Source: Nonomuraea polychroma (GTDB taxonomy: Bacteria > Actinomycetota > Actinomycetes > Streptosporangiales > Streptosporangiaceae). From it: a stretch of 64,000 nucleotides of DNA. A program made the position numbers and the translations under genes. Location: positions 8,521,501-8,585,500 of the forward strand of contig NZ_SAUN01000001.1 of the NCBI RefSeq assembly GCF_004011505.1, written 5' to 3'. Shown piece after piece: positions 33,609 through 41,710 of the stretch (positions are counted from its first letter, which is position 1; every line of letters begins with the position of its first letter). The notes under the pieces are model-generated. The model saw only the letters and a program-made list of their open reading frames with translations, was not told where the DNA came from and ran no database searches.

Positions 33609-34286
33609 ATGACAATCTCGGTAGCGCTCGTCGACGACGAGGCGATGATCCGCGTGGGCCTGCGGCTGGTGCTCAGCGGCGAGCCGGACATCGAGGTCGT
33701 CGGCGAGGCGGCCGACGGTGTCCAGGCCCTCGACCTGGTCGCGCGTACCCGGCCCGACGTCGTGCTCATCGACATCCGGATGCCGAAGATGGACGGGCTG
33801 GAGGCGTCGCGGCGGCTCGTCCGCGACCACCCCGAGAGCAAGGTCATCGTGCTGACCACCTTCGACGAGGACGCGCACGTCGCCGCCGCGCTCCGCGCCG
33901 GAGTCAGCGGTTTCCTGCTGAAGGTGGCCCCGCCCGAGCAGTTGGTCGAGGCGGTCAGGACGGTGGCGGCCGGCGGCGGGCTGCTCGACCCGGGGGTGAC
34001 CCTGCGGGTGATCGCCGCCTTCGCCGGCCAGCCGGATCCCGGCCACACCACGAGCCGGGCGGGCGAGCTGGAGTCGCTCACCAACCGGGAGACCGACGTG
34101 CTGAAGCTGCTGGCCCAGGGCCTGACGAACACCCAGATCGCGGCCCGGCTCTACCTGGGCGAGGCCACGGTCAAGACGCACCTGTCCCGGATCCTGATGA
34201 AGCTCAATCTCACGACCCGGGTCCAGGCGGCCGTCTTCGCCTACGAGAGCGGTCTCGTACGGCCCGGGGAGCATGACCAACGCTGA
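33609..34286 (+). CDS. NarL/FixJ-family response regulator
   Basis: 225 residues. Receiver domain: VALVDDEAMIRVGLRLVLSG with the acidic pair, phospho-acceptor aspartate in VVLIDIRMPKMDGLEASRRL, Lys in GFLLKVAPPEQLVEAV. GerE domain: ESLTNRETDVLKLLAQGLTN, TQIAARLYLGEATVKTHLSR, ILMKLNLTTRVQAAVFAYES. ATG at 33609 follows AGGAAAGGCG. It forms a two-gene operon with the histidine kinase. The gene ends one base before the convergent HNH nuclease gene. Confidence 0.92.
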   Translation: MTISVALVDDEAMIRVGLRLVLSGEPDIEVVGEAADGVQALDLVARTRPDVVLIDIRMPKMDGLEASRRLVRDHPESKVIVLTTFDEDAHVAAALRAGVSGFLLKVAPPEQLVEAVRTVAAGGGLLDPGVTLRVIAAFAGQPDPGHTTSRAGELESLTNRETDVLKLLAQGLTNTQIAARLYLGEATVKTHLSRILMKLNLTTRVQAAVFAYESGLVRPGEHDQR

Positions 34287-34287
34287 A

Positions 34288-34935
34288 TCAACAGGTGCGG
34301 AGCATGTTGAGCAGGGCCACCCGCTCCTTCCGGGTCACGAAGAGCCGGTAGTGGTGCTTCACCGTGATCCAGGAGATGGCGTAGCGGCACCAGTAGGCGC
34401 GACGGGGCGGGCGCCAGCTCTGCGGTCCCTGGCCGCCCTTGGCCATGTTGACGGAGTGGCTGACCACGATCAGCTCGGGGCGGGTGAGGTCGTTGGCGAA
34501 GGCGCGCCGCTGTGCCTGGCTCCACCTCCTGGCGCCCGAACGCCAGGCGTAGGCCAGCGGCACGACATGGTCGACGTCGACTTTTTTCTCGCTCTTCAGC
34601 CACTTGCCGTCGTACGGGCTGTACCAGAGGCCCTTGACCGGGTGACAGGCCGCGTTCTTGCGTATGCGGCGGGCGTCGCGCGCCAGGACCATCTCGCGGG
34701 CGTTGCACGTGCCTTTGTGATGCGCCCATCGGGGCTGGAAGCGCCGGTGGCTGTAGCCACGGATGGATAAGGCCTTGGCGACTTTCAACTGGCCCAGCAT
34801 CCGGCGGGCCGCCGCCGCGGTATCGGTCTGCTCGCGCGTGTCGGCCGACGCCCGCGGGACGGCGACGAACGGGATGGCGAGAAGCGTGAGTACGGCTACG
34901 ATCGTCCCCCTCCAGAAGATCATGTTGTCGTCCAT
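34288..34935 (-). CDS. Secreted HNH-family nuclease (DUF1524/GmrSD C-terminal type)
   Basis: 215 residues. A signal peptide (FWRGTIVAVLTLLAIPFVAV, cleavage after RASA) is followed by a DUF1524-type HNH domain: KVDVDHVVPLAYAWRSGARR with the D-H-V-V-P-L motif carrying the first catalytic His, AFANDLTRPELIVVSHSVN and a final conserved stretch PPRRAYWCRYAISWITVKHH. Cysteines (TCNAR, ACHPV, WCRY, RTC end) suggest disulfides. Secreted members of this family in actinomycetes are predicted DNases/RNases. ATG at 34935 or ATG 34923 could be the start. No cognate immunity protein is obvious beside it. Confidence 0.82.
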   Translation of the reverse strand: MDDNMIFWRGTIVAVLTLLAIPFVAVPRASADTREQTDTAAAARRMLGQLKVAKALSIRGYSHRRFQPRWAHHKGTCNAREMVLARDARRIRKNAACHPVKGLWYSPYDGKWLKSEKKVDVDHVVPLAYAWRSGARRWSQAQRRAFANDLTRPELIVVSHSVNMAKGGQGPQSWRPPRRAYWCRYAISWITVKHHYRLFVTRKERVALLNMLRTC

Positions 34936-35094
34936 ACCCGGTAAAGGAGCTCATAGGCACCGGCAAAGGGAACATTGCGGATTGCGGTCTCACGATCACG
35001 GCGTGTCGCCCCATAATGCGATCGGCCATTGACGCGGCTTCCGTTCGGGACAGGGACGAAGCGCGGCAATGGCCACAACGCTTCACTGTGCTGA

Positions 35095-36333
35095 TCAGCC
35101 GGACCTGCGGGCGAAAGCCGGCGCGTGTTCCGGACGGGGTCCGAAGCCGACCAGCCGGGGAGGAACTTTGCGGAACCCCGGGATCGCCCGGGCGAGGAAG
35201 AGAAGGGACTTCGGCGGGCCGGACCGTTTGCCCGTGAACTGCGCCTCGAAGATGACCCGTTGCACCAGCCGCTGCGCGCCCTGAATGATCACGGTGGGGA
35301 GCTGCCTGCGCCGTTGCACGGCCGCCAGGTCCTTGAGGGTGACGGCATGCCGGCGCAGGGGTCCGGCCAGGATGGTGCCGGCGGCCACCGCGTCCTGGAC
35401 GGCCAGGTTGATGCCCACTCCGCCGGCGGGCGACATGGCGTGCGCGGCGTCGCCGATGAGCAGCAGCCCGTCGAGGTACCAGCGCTTGAGCCGGTTCAGC
35501 TTGACGTCGAGCATGAAGACCTCGTCCATGCTCTGCAGCCGGTCCACCCGGTCGGCGAAGTCCGGCCGCAGGCGGGCGATGCGCTCGCGGAACCGCTCCA
35601 CGCCCTCGGTCCGCAGCCGCGTGTCGGAGCCTTTGGCGGTGAGATACGCCAGTTGGTAGTAGCCCTCGCGGGTCAGGGCGATCAGCGCCTCGGCCCCCCG
35701 CGCGACGGGCGTGATTCCGGCGGGCACGCCCGCCTCGTGCTCGAACCTGGGCAGGCGGAACCACCAGACGTCGAACGGCACGCGGAACTCCTTGGGCACG
35801 AGACCCGCGTCCCGCCGCAGCGTGGAGTGCCTGCCGTCGCACGCGACCGTCAGCTCGGCGCGGATCTCCCCTTCCCGGCCGTCCGCCGTGCGATAGCGGA
35901 CCCCGACGGCCTTGCCGCGCTCTCTCAGCAGCGCGGTCGCCGCCGTGTTCATGCGCAGGGTGAAGCCGGGCTCCTCGCCGGCCGCCTTCGCGAGGAAGGA
36001 GAGCAGGTCCCACTGGGGCACCATCGCGATGTAGTTGTACGGCGGCGGCAACGCCTCGAAATCGCCCAGGACGGCGATGCTCCCGTCGGAGACGGGGAAC
36101 GCCACCTTGGTCAGGCGGCTCTGCGGCAGGGCGCGGAAGCCCTCGCCGAGGCCGAGCTCGTCCATGAGCCGGACAGTTGAGGGGTGCACGGTGTCACCCC
36201 GGAAGTCACGCAGGAAATCGCCGTGCTTCTCCAGCACGGTGACCTCGATGCCCGCCCTGGCCAGCAGGAGGCCCAGCATCATGCCCGCCGGGCCGCCGCC
36301 ACACACCAGGACGCCGGTGCTCTCAGCCATCAT
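35095..36333 (-). CDS. FAD-dependent aromatic hydroxylase (PHBH fold)
   Basis: 412 residues. Rossmann signature GVLVCGGGPAGMMLGLLLAR (G-x-G-x-x-G), then GDTVHPSTVRLMDELGLG, the D-G motif ELTVACDGRHSTLRRDAGL, and the second FAD motif GLLLIGDAAHAMSPAGGVGI with G-D-A-A-H. This is the group A flavoprotein monooxygenase pattern. The C-terminal thioredoxin-like domain found in phenol hydroxylases is absent. Substrate is unknown. The gene is monocistronic: 126 bp upstream is the pectate lyase gene end and 159 bp lie on the other side. Confidence 0.88.
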   Translation of the reverse strand: MMAESTGVLVCGGGPAGMMLGLLLARAGIEVTVLEKHGDFLRDFRGDTVHPSTVRLMDELGLGEGFRALPQSRLTKVAFPVSDGSIAVLGDFEALPPPYNYIAMVPQWDLLSFLAKAAGEEPGFTLRMNTAATALLRERGKAVGVRYRTADGREGEIRAELTVACDGRHSTLRRDAGLVPKEFRVPFDVWWFRLPRFEHEAGVPAGITPVARGAEALIALTREGYYQLAYLTAKGSDTRLRTEGVERFRERIARLRPDFADRVDRLQSMDEVFMLDVKLNRLKRWYLDGLLLIGDAAHAMSPAGGVGINLAVQDAVAAGTILAGPLRRHAVTLKDLAAVQRRRQLPTVIIQGAQRLVQRVIFEAQFTGKRSGPPKSLLFLARAIPGFRKVPPRLVGFGPRPEHAPAFARRSG

Positions 36334-36459
36334 GACCGTCCCTTTCGTGCACGGACCCCCTGCCCACTAGCATGCGCTCCTACTCGCAGGAATTCAACAC
36401 AGGATGAAAAAGTCGCGAGGACGGCACGGAGATCCGCCGTGCCGCCCTCGCCTGTCGGG

Positions 36460-37407
36460 TCAGATCTTGCCGACGCCCGCCCCGGCCTGGACCTTCGCCG
36501 GGACGGTCGCCGGGTCGTCGAGCGTGTAGGCGTAGTAGGTGCCGGGCTCGACGACGCTGCCCGCCGTCTCCGGTGCGCCCGAGTTGACGTAGACGTTGCG
36601 CCGTTCGACCACCCGGCCCGGATCGCTCTCCGCGTAGCCGACGTGGATCGGGTGGGCGACGTTCTCGAAGTAGTTGCCCTCCACCAGCACGCCGGCGTTC
36701 TGCGTGGACGCGATGCCGTACAGGGAGTTGTTCCTGTAGTAGTTGTTGAACACGTGCACCGGCTCGCCGAAGCGGGCACGCGGGTGGCGCTGGTCGGTGC
36801 CGTCGAAGAAGTTGTGGTGGTAGGTGACCCGCAGCTTGCCGATGTCGGCCGTGTAGGTGTCGGAGTGGCCGAGCAACATCGCCTTGCTGTGGTGGTGGAA
36901 CTTGTTCCAGGAGACGGTGACGTAGTCCGACTCCCGTTTGACGTCCAGCAGGCCGTCGTAGCCGGCGGACAGGTCGTTGTGGTCGATCCACACGTGGTGG
37001 GCCTTGTTGGTGACGCTGATGGAGTCGTCCTCGGCGTTGGTGAACCTGATGTTGCGGATGATCACGTTGTTGCCGGGGCGGGTCGTGGAGCCGAGCTGGA
37101 GGCCGCCGCCGGTGATCTCGGCGGTCGAGCCGACGCCGAGGATGCTCTTGTTGGCGACGACCGTGACCATGTCGCTGATCTGGATGCGGCCCTGGATGCG
37201 CAGGATGTACGCCCCCGCCCGGCCGGCGTAGTCCCGCAGTTGGGCGCCCGTGGTGATGGTGACCTCGGTGCCGCCGGCGCCGCCGGTGGTGCCGTTCTGG
37301 CCGAGGGCGTTCACGGAGGCGAACCCGATCGGGCCGTCCGCGGCGCTCGCGGGCGCCGGGACGAGGGCGAGGAGCAGCGCGGCGGCTGCGGCGAGTCGGA
37401 ACAGCAT
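36460..37407 (-). CDS. Secreted pectate lyase, polysaccharide lyase family 1
   Basis: 315 residues. A signal peptide (LFRLAAAAALLLALVPAPAS) precedes the parallel beta-helix. Family 1 marks: calcium-site aspartates in TNAEDDSISVTN, HHVWIDHNDLSAGYDGLLDV (the W-I-D-H motif), and the catalytic-region arginines in TDQRHPRARFGEPVHVFNNY. It cleaves pectate by beta-elimination outside the cell. A longer paralogue ends 10 bases upstream on the same strand, so the two are probably one transcript; their catalytic domains share most of these motifs. Confidence 0.93.
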   Translation of the reverse strand: MLFRLAAAAALLLALVPAPASAADGPIGFASVNALGQNGTTGGAGGTEVTITTGAQLRDYAGRAGAYILRIQGRIQISDMVTVVANKSILGVGSTAEITGGGLQLGSTTRPGNNVIIRNIRFTNAEDDSISVTNKAHHVWIDHNDLSAGYDGLLDVKRESDYVTVSWNKFHHHSKAMLLGHSDTYTADIGKLRVTYHHNFFDGTDQRHPRARFGEPVHVFNNYYRNNSLYGIASTQNAGVLVEGNYFENVAHPIHVGYAESDPGRVVERRNVYVNSGAPETAGSVVEPGTYYAYTLDDPATVPAKVQAGAGVGKI

Positions 37408-37417
37408 GGCGGCCTCC

Positions 37418-39004
37418 TCAGATCTTCCCGGTCCCGGACCCGGCGGTGACCGAAGCCTTCACCGTGTTCGGATCGTCCAGGGTGTAGCTGTAGTAGGTGC
37501 TGGGCTCCTGCACGCTGCCGCTGCAGTCGGGGGTGCCGGACTCGTCCACGAAGACGTTGTTGCGCGCGACGCATCTTCCGGCGGGACCGGCGTACGAGTT
37601 GCTCACCGGCTCTTCGACCCGCTCGAAGTAGTTGCCTTCGACCAGGCAGCCGGCGTTCGCCTGGCAGGCCACTCCGATGTCGGTGTTGTAGACGTAGTAG
37701 TTGTTGAACACGTGCACCGGCTCCCCGAACCGCACCCGCGGGTTACGCTGCGGCGTCCGGTCGAACCAGTTGTGGTGATAGGTGACCTTCAACCGGCCCA
37801 CGTCCTGGGCGTCGTTGTCGTCGTCGTGGCCGAGCAGCATGGTCTTGGTGTGGTCGTGCACGTGGTTCCACGAGACGGTGACGTACGACGACCCGCGCTT
37901 GACGTCGATCAGCCCGTCGTAGCCGTTGGCCAGGTCGTTGTGGTCGATCCAGACGTGGTGGCTGAACATCTGGACGTTGATCGAGTCGTCGGTGGCGTTC
38001 CTGAAGACCAGGTTGCGGACGATGACGTTGTGCACGGCGTCGGCCGGCGGCGAGGTGATCGAGTCGTCGGCGGGCAGGCCGATGTTGAACCCGCCCCCGG
38101 TGATGCCGGACGCGGCGCCGACGCCGACGATCGTCTTGTCGGAGGTGACGTTGTGCATGCCGGCCGGCACGGTGATCATCCCGCGGACGCAGATGTTCAG
38201 CGGCCCGCTCTGGCCGATCGCGCTGATCAGCTCGCCGGCCGTGTCCACCTCGACCGTCGGGCCGCCCGCGCCGCCCGTGGTGCCGTTCTGGCCCCAGGCG
38301 TTGACGGCGGCGAACCCGGTGGGGGTGCCGGAGGTGTCACAGGTGCCCGGCGGCGGCAACGTCGGGCTCGTCGGCGGGTCGGTCGGGCCGCCGATGTCCG
38401 TCACGAGCACGTCGTCGAACGCGGCACTGGCGTAATAGCCGGCCAGGCCCGCCCGCCCCGAGCCGATCGAGGCGTCCGTCGCCGTGGCGACCCGCACGTT
38501 GTTCACGAAGCCGCGTAACGTCGTGCCGAACGCCTCCAGGCGGAGGGTGTACCAGTCACCGGCGGCCACCGTGGCCGTGGCCAGGGTGATCGGTGCGCCG
38601 CCGGTCCGCTTGCCCAGAACGACCGTGCCGGCGTTGCTCAGGCCGAGGAAGTAGTAGGTGCTGGTGCTCTGCGCCCTTGCCAGCACCGCGACGTGCCGGC
38701 CCGAGCCGTTGAACGCGATCGGCTTGACCCGCGCCTGCACCGCCTGGTCGCCCCATCCGGCGCCGGCGACGGCGCGGGCGTCCGCGCTGGTGCCGGACTG
38801 CCGATACACCCTGGAGCCGTCGGTCACCACCGACCAGCTGCCGCCGGACCTCGACCAGCCCGCGGCGTCACCGTCCTCGAAGTCGTCGCCGAACAGCGTG
38901 GCGGCGGACGCGCTGGGCACCCCCAGCAGCACCGTTGCCGCGGCCGTCGCGGCGGCAACGCCCGCCGCGAGCGCGGCGAGCACTGATCGTCTGCTTCTGC
39001 GCAC
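37418..39004 (-). CDS. Secreted pectate lyase (PL1) with N-terminal beta-sandwich domain
   Basis: 528 residues. GTG at 39004 is chosen for GGAGGC 6 bases upstream and the twin-arginine-like signal VRRSRRSVLAALAAGVAAAT. Residues about 45-215 form a jelly-roll/LamG-like module (FGDDFEDGDAAGWSRSGGSW, TYYFLGLSNAGTVVLGKRTG, AAFDDVLVTDIGG), presumably carbohydrate binding. A Pro/Thr linker leads to the PL1 catalytic domain with TDDSINVQMFSHHVWIDHND, GYDGLIDVKRGSSYVTVSWN and TPQRNPRVRFGEPVHVFNNY. Four or more cysteines in the lyase domain suggest disulfides. It is the first gene of the tandem pair and the region upstream has two operator-like repeats. Confidence 0.92.
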   Translation of the reverse strand: MRRSRRSVLAALAAGVAAATAAATVLLGVPSASAATLFGDDFEDGDAAGWSRSGGSWSVVTDGSRVYRQSGTSADARAVAGAGWGDQAVQARVKPIAFNGSGRHVAVLARAQSTSTYYFLGLSNAGTVVLGKRTGGAPITLATATVAAGDWYTLRLEAFGTTLRGFVNNVRVATATDASIGSGRAGLAGYYASAAFDDVLVTDIGGPTDPPTSPTLPPPGTCDTSGTPTGFAAVNAWGQNGTTGGAGGPTVEVDTAGELISAIGQSGPLNICVRGMITVPAGMHNVTSDKTIVGVGAASGITGGGFNIGLPADDSITSPPADAVHNVIVRNLVFRNATDDSINVQMFSHHVWIDHNDLANGYDGLIDVKRGSSYVTVSWNHVHDHTKTMLLGHDDDNDAQDVGRLKVTYHHNWFDRTPQRNPRVRFGEPVHVFNNYYVYNTDIGVACQANAGCLVEGNYFERVEEPVSNSYAGPAGRCVARNNVFVDESGTPDCSGSVQEPSTYYSYTLDDPNTVKASVTAGSGTGKI

Positions 39005-39159
39005 CGTGGAGCCTCCGGTTGTGAAGGCGACCGGGCGCACTCGACCCTCGCGACGGGGTACGCGCCCGATCGCAGTGGCGAACCGGAACCCGTCGCGACA
39101 TGAACGGGTCCCTCACTGCGTGTGGTGTTGCGCGTAAACTCGCGAGCTTCACCCCTTTA

Positions 39160-39172
39160 TGCAACCGATTGT
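39160..39172. promoter_or_regulatory. Operator-like repeat 1 upstream of pectate lyase genes
   Basis: TGCAACCGATTGT resembles the half-symmetric LacI-family type site TGCAA-N-CG-ATTGCA. A near-identical copy occurs 77 bases away (39237). It lies 156 bases from the pectate lyase start and about 180 from the divergent transporter gene. Confidence 0.4.
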
Positions 39173-39236
39173 TAGGCGAGTCAATGCGTAGGGGTGTGCA
39201 GTTTTGTTGCAGTGCCCCAGGCTCGAGAGCAGATCG

Positions 39237-39249
39237 TGCAAGCGATTGT
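39237..39249. promoter_or_regulatory. Operator-like repeat 2 upstream of pectate lyase genes
   Basis: TGCAAGCGATTGT differs from the first copy in one base. Same orientation, spaced 77 bases. Two copies in a 346-bp gene-free gap support a regulatory role, probably for a LacI-type regulator of the lyases or the transporter. Confidence 0.4.
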
Positions 39250-39350
39250 AGAACGCGACCTGTGCTGGAGCGCGGCGATGCTTGATAGGTTTTGCGGCAA
39301 GTGGGCCGAAAGTCCGAATCGGTGGTCCGTGCGCTGATCCTGGAGACGCT

Positions 39351-40634
39351 TTGACGGTTACGGCCTGGGTGGCGGTGGCCGCCTTCGTCACCGCGTACAC
39401 GTTGATCGCCACCGAGAAGGTGCACCGGGTGGCGGCGGCGCTCGGCGGGGCCGGGATCATGCTGCTGATCCACGCCACCGATGCCGGCGGCGCGTTCTTC
39501 GACGAGGACACCGGGATCGACTGGAATGTGATCTTCCTGCTGCTCGGCATGATGATCATCGTCGGTGTGCTCAAGCAGACCGGAGTCTTCGAGTATCTGG
39601 CCATCTGGGCCGCCAAGCGGGCCAAGGGCAGGCCGTTCCGCCTCATGGCGCTGCTGATCGTGATCACCGCGTCGGCGTCGGCGCTGCTGGACAACGTGAC
39701 CACCGTGCTGCTGATCGCGCCGGTGACGTTCCTGGTGTGCGAGCGCCTCAGCCTGCACGTGGCGCCGTTCCTCATCGCCGAGGCCATGGCGTCCAACATC
39801 GGCGGCGCCGCCACCCTGATCGGCGACCCGCCGAACATCATCATCGCCAGTCGCGCGGGGCTGACCTTCAACGACTTCCTCGTGCACATGGCGCCGCTGA
39901 TCATCGTGCTGGTCGCGGTGTTCGTCGGATTGTGCCGGTGGTTGTTCAGGAAGTCGTTCAGCTACGATCCCGACCTGGCCGCGGAGATCATGATGTTGAA
40001 CGAGCGGGAGGCCATCGCCGACCGCAGGCTGCTCTGGCAGTCACTGGCCGTGCTCACGCTGGTGATGGCGGCGTTCGTGCTCCATCCGGTGCTGCACTAC
40101 GAGCCGTCGGTCGTGGCGCTGCTCGGTGCCGGGGTGCTGGTGGCGGCCACCAAGGTGACGACCGAGCAGGCCATCGGCGAGGTCGAGTGGCCGACCCTGG
40201 TGTTCTTCGCCGGGCTGTTCGTGATGGTCGGGGCACTGGTGGAGACCGGGGTGATCCGGCAGATCTCCCAGGCGGCGGCGCAGGCCACCCAGGGGCAGCT
40301 GGCGCTCACGACCATGCTGCTGCTCTGGGCCTCCACCGGGTTGTCGGCGGTCATCGACAACATCCCGTACGTCGCCACCATGAGCCCCATCGTCGCCGAC
40401 CTGGCCCAGGCGAACGACGGTGCCCAGGTGTTCTGGTGGGCCCTGGCCATCGGCGCCGACCTGGGCGGCAACGCCACGGCCGTCGGCGCGGCGGCCAACG
40501 TGGTGATCCTCGGCATCGCCGCCCGCAACGGCACCCCGATCAGCTTCTGGCAGTTCACCAAATACGGGATCGTGGTGACGTTGGTGACCGTGGCGCTGGC
40601 GACGCCGTACCTGTGGTTGCGTTACCTCACCTGA
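39351..40634 (+). CDS. ArsB/NhaD-family (SLC13-type) ion transporter
   Basis: 427 residues, about 11 hydrophobic helices. TTG at 39351 is chosen because GGAG is 7 bases upstream and the product then starts directly with a membrane helix (LTVTAWVAVAAFVTAYTLIA). Family signatures include VIFLLLGMMIIVGVLKQTGV, ASASALLDNVTTVLLIAPVT, NIGGAATLIGDPPNIIIASR (the conserved G-D-P-P-N) and its second-repeat counterpart GADLGGNATAVGAAANVVIL. These are the repeated substrate/ion-binding hairpins of the ArsB/NhaD/SLC13 (IT) superfamily. The substrate could be Na+/H+, arsenite or an organic anion. It stands alone. Confidence 0.85.
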   Translation: MTVTAWVAVAAFVTAYTLIATEKVHRVAAALGGAGIMLLIHATDAGGAFFDEDTGIDWNVIFLLLGMMIIVGVLKQTGVFEYLAIWAAKRAKGRPFRLMALLIVITASASALLDNVTTVLLIAPVTFLVCERLSLHVAPFLIAEAMASNIGGAATLIGDPPNIIIASRAGLTFNDFLVHMAPLIIVLVAVFVGLCRWLFRKSFSYDPDLAAEIMMLNEREAIADRRLLWQSLAVLTLVMAAFVLHPVLHYEPSVVALLGAGVLVAATKVTTEQAIGEVEWPTLVFFAGLFVMVGALVETGVIRQISQAAAQATQGQLALTTMLLLWASTGLSAVIDNIPYVATMSPIVADLAQANDGAQVFWWALAIGADLGGNATAVGAAANVVILGIAARNGTPISFWQFTKYGIVVTLVTVALATPYLWLRYLT

Positions 40635-41076
40635 GCGGCAACGGCTCCTCCGGACCCTGGCGCGGGCCGAAGATGCGGCGCTCGCTCTCGTCGATGCGCA
40701 CGTCGTTGATGCTCGCCTCCCTGCGCCGCATCAACCCGAACTCGTCGAACTCCCACTGCTCGTTGCCGTAGCTGCGCCACCACTGGCCCGAGGCGTCGCG
40801 GGACTCGTACTGGAAGCGGACCGCGATGCGGTCGCCCAGCACCGCCCACAGCTCCTTCCGCAGCGCGTAATCCAGTTCCCCGGCCCACTTGCGGCGCAGG
40901 AACTCCCTGATCTCGTCGCGGCCCTTCAGGAACTCGTCGCGGTTGCGCCAGACGGAGTCCTCCGTGTACGCCAGCGCGACGCGGTCGGGGTCGCGTGTGT
41001 TCCAGGCGTCCTCGGCTGCCTGGACCTTGATGCGGGCGGTCTCCTCGGTGAACGGCGGGACGGGCGGGCGGGTCAT
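40627..41076 (-). CDS. DUF1348 NTF2-like protein
   Basis: 149 residues. The family pattern is very clear: PPVPPFTEETARIKVQAAED, AWNTRDPDRVALAYTEDSVW, RNRDEFLKGRDEIREFLRRK and the sheet AVRFQYESRDASGQWWRSYG, NEQWEFDEFGLMRRREASIN. DUF1348 proteins have an NTF2 fold and no established activity. Its 5' region carries two TetR-type operators shared with the divergent regulator gene at 41156, which probably controls it. The 3' end overlaps the convergent transporter gene by 8 bases. Confidence 0.88.
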   Translation of the reverse strand: MTRPPVPPFTEETARIKVQAAEDAWNTRDPDRVALAYTEDSVWRNRDEFLKGRDEIREFLRRKWAGELDYALRKELWAVLGDRIAVRFQYESRDASGQWWRSYGNEQWEFDEFGLMRRREASINDVRIDESERRIFGPRQGPEEPLPLR

Positions 41077-41094
41077 GTGGCCTCCTCGACAGAT

Positions 41095-41112
41095 GGAGAA
41101 CGTGCGTTCTCC
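41095..41112. promoter_or_regulatory. TetR operator 1
   Basis: GGAGAAC-gtgc-GTTCTCC: 7-bp inverted repeat with a 4-base spacer, located 19 bases upstream of the DUF1348 gene start. It matches operator 2 (GAGAAC-N4-GTTCTC), 10 bases away, indicating a tandem site. Confidence 0.65.
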
Positions 41113-41121
41113 GGTAGCTTA

Positions 41122-41137
41122 GAGAACGATGGTTCTC
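41122..41137. promoter_or_regulatory. TetR operator 2
   Basis: GAGAAC-gatg-GTTCTC: 6-bp inverted repeat with the same 4-base spacer as operator 1. It covers the in-frame ATG at 41129, which argues that tetR translation starts downstream at 41156. Confidence 0.65.
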
Positions 41138-41155
41138 CAGGACAAGCGAGGTGGC

Positions 41156-41710
41156 ATGGAACACGCGGAGCGGGTCCTCGTCGCGGCGGGCGAGCTGTTC
41201 TACCGGCGCGGCCTGCAGGCGGTGGGCATGGACGACGTGCGCACCGCGTCCGGGGTGTCGCTCAAGCGGCTCTACCAGAGTTTCCCGTCCAAGGAGGCGC
41301 TGGTCGTGGCGTATCTGGAGCGACGGGACGAGCGGTGGATGTCCTCGCTCACGACATACGTCGAAGAGCGGCAGAACGCGATCTCCGCCGTGTTCGAGTG
41401 GCTGGAGCGGTGGTTCGCCGAAGACGACTTCCGCGGGTGCGGGTTCGTCAATGCCTACGGGGAGCTGGGCGCCTCGTCGGAGCCCGTGCGCGAGGTGGTG
41501 TGGCGGCACAAGCAGCGGCTGCGTGACTACTTGCGCGGGCTGGCCGCCGAGGCGGGCGCGGCGGATCCGGACGTGCTGGCCGAGCAGCTGCTCGTGCTGG
41601 TCGACGGGGCCACCGTCACCGCGATGGTGAATCCTGCGGGCGCGGCGACGGTGGCACGGGCGGCGGGACAAGCCGCCGCCGCATCCGTCACAGCAGCTTG
41701 TCGAGAGTGA
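41156..41710 (+). CDS. TetR-family regulator
   Basis: 184 residues. ATG at 41156 is preferred because GAGGTGG lies just upstream and the alternative ATG 41129 falls inside the second operator. The HTH is in HAERVLVAAGELFYRRGLQA, VGMDDVRTASGVSLKRLYQS and FPSKEALVVAYLERRDERWM. The ligand-binding part has EWLERWFAEDDFRGCGFVNA, the F-R-G-C pattern typical of this TetR subgroup. It is divergent from the DUF1348 gene and likely represses it and itself. Its 3' end overlaps that of the molybdoenzyme large subunit gene (convergent) by 23 bases. Confidence 0.88.
   Translation: MEHAERVLVAAGELFYRRGLQAVGMDDVRTASGVSLKRLYQSFPSKEALVVAYLERRDERWMSSLTTYVEERQNAISAVFEWLERWFAEDDFRGCGFVNAYGELGASSEPVREVVWRHKQRLRDYLRGLAAEAGAADPDVLAEQLLVLVDGATVTAMVNPAGAATVARAAGQAAAASVTAACRE

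Noticed and set aside
34288..34935. HNH protein as a restriction or anti-phage component
   Set aside because: It has a signal peptide and stands alone; no methylase, NTPase or immunity partner is present, so a secreted nuclease is more likely.
36184..37449. Long plus-strand open frame opposite the pectate lyase genes
   Set aside because: It is the antisense shadow of two well-supported lyase genes; composition is low-complexity V/G/D/H-rich and no motif or ribosome binding site was found.
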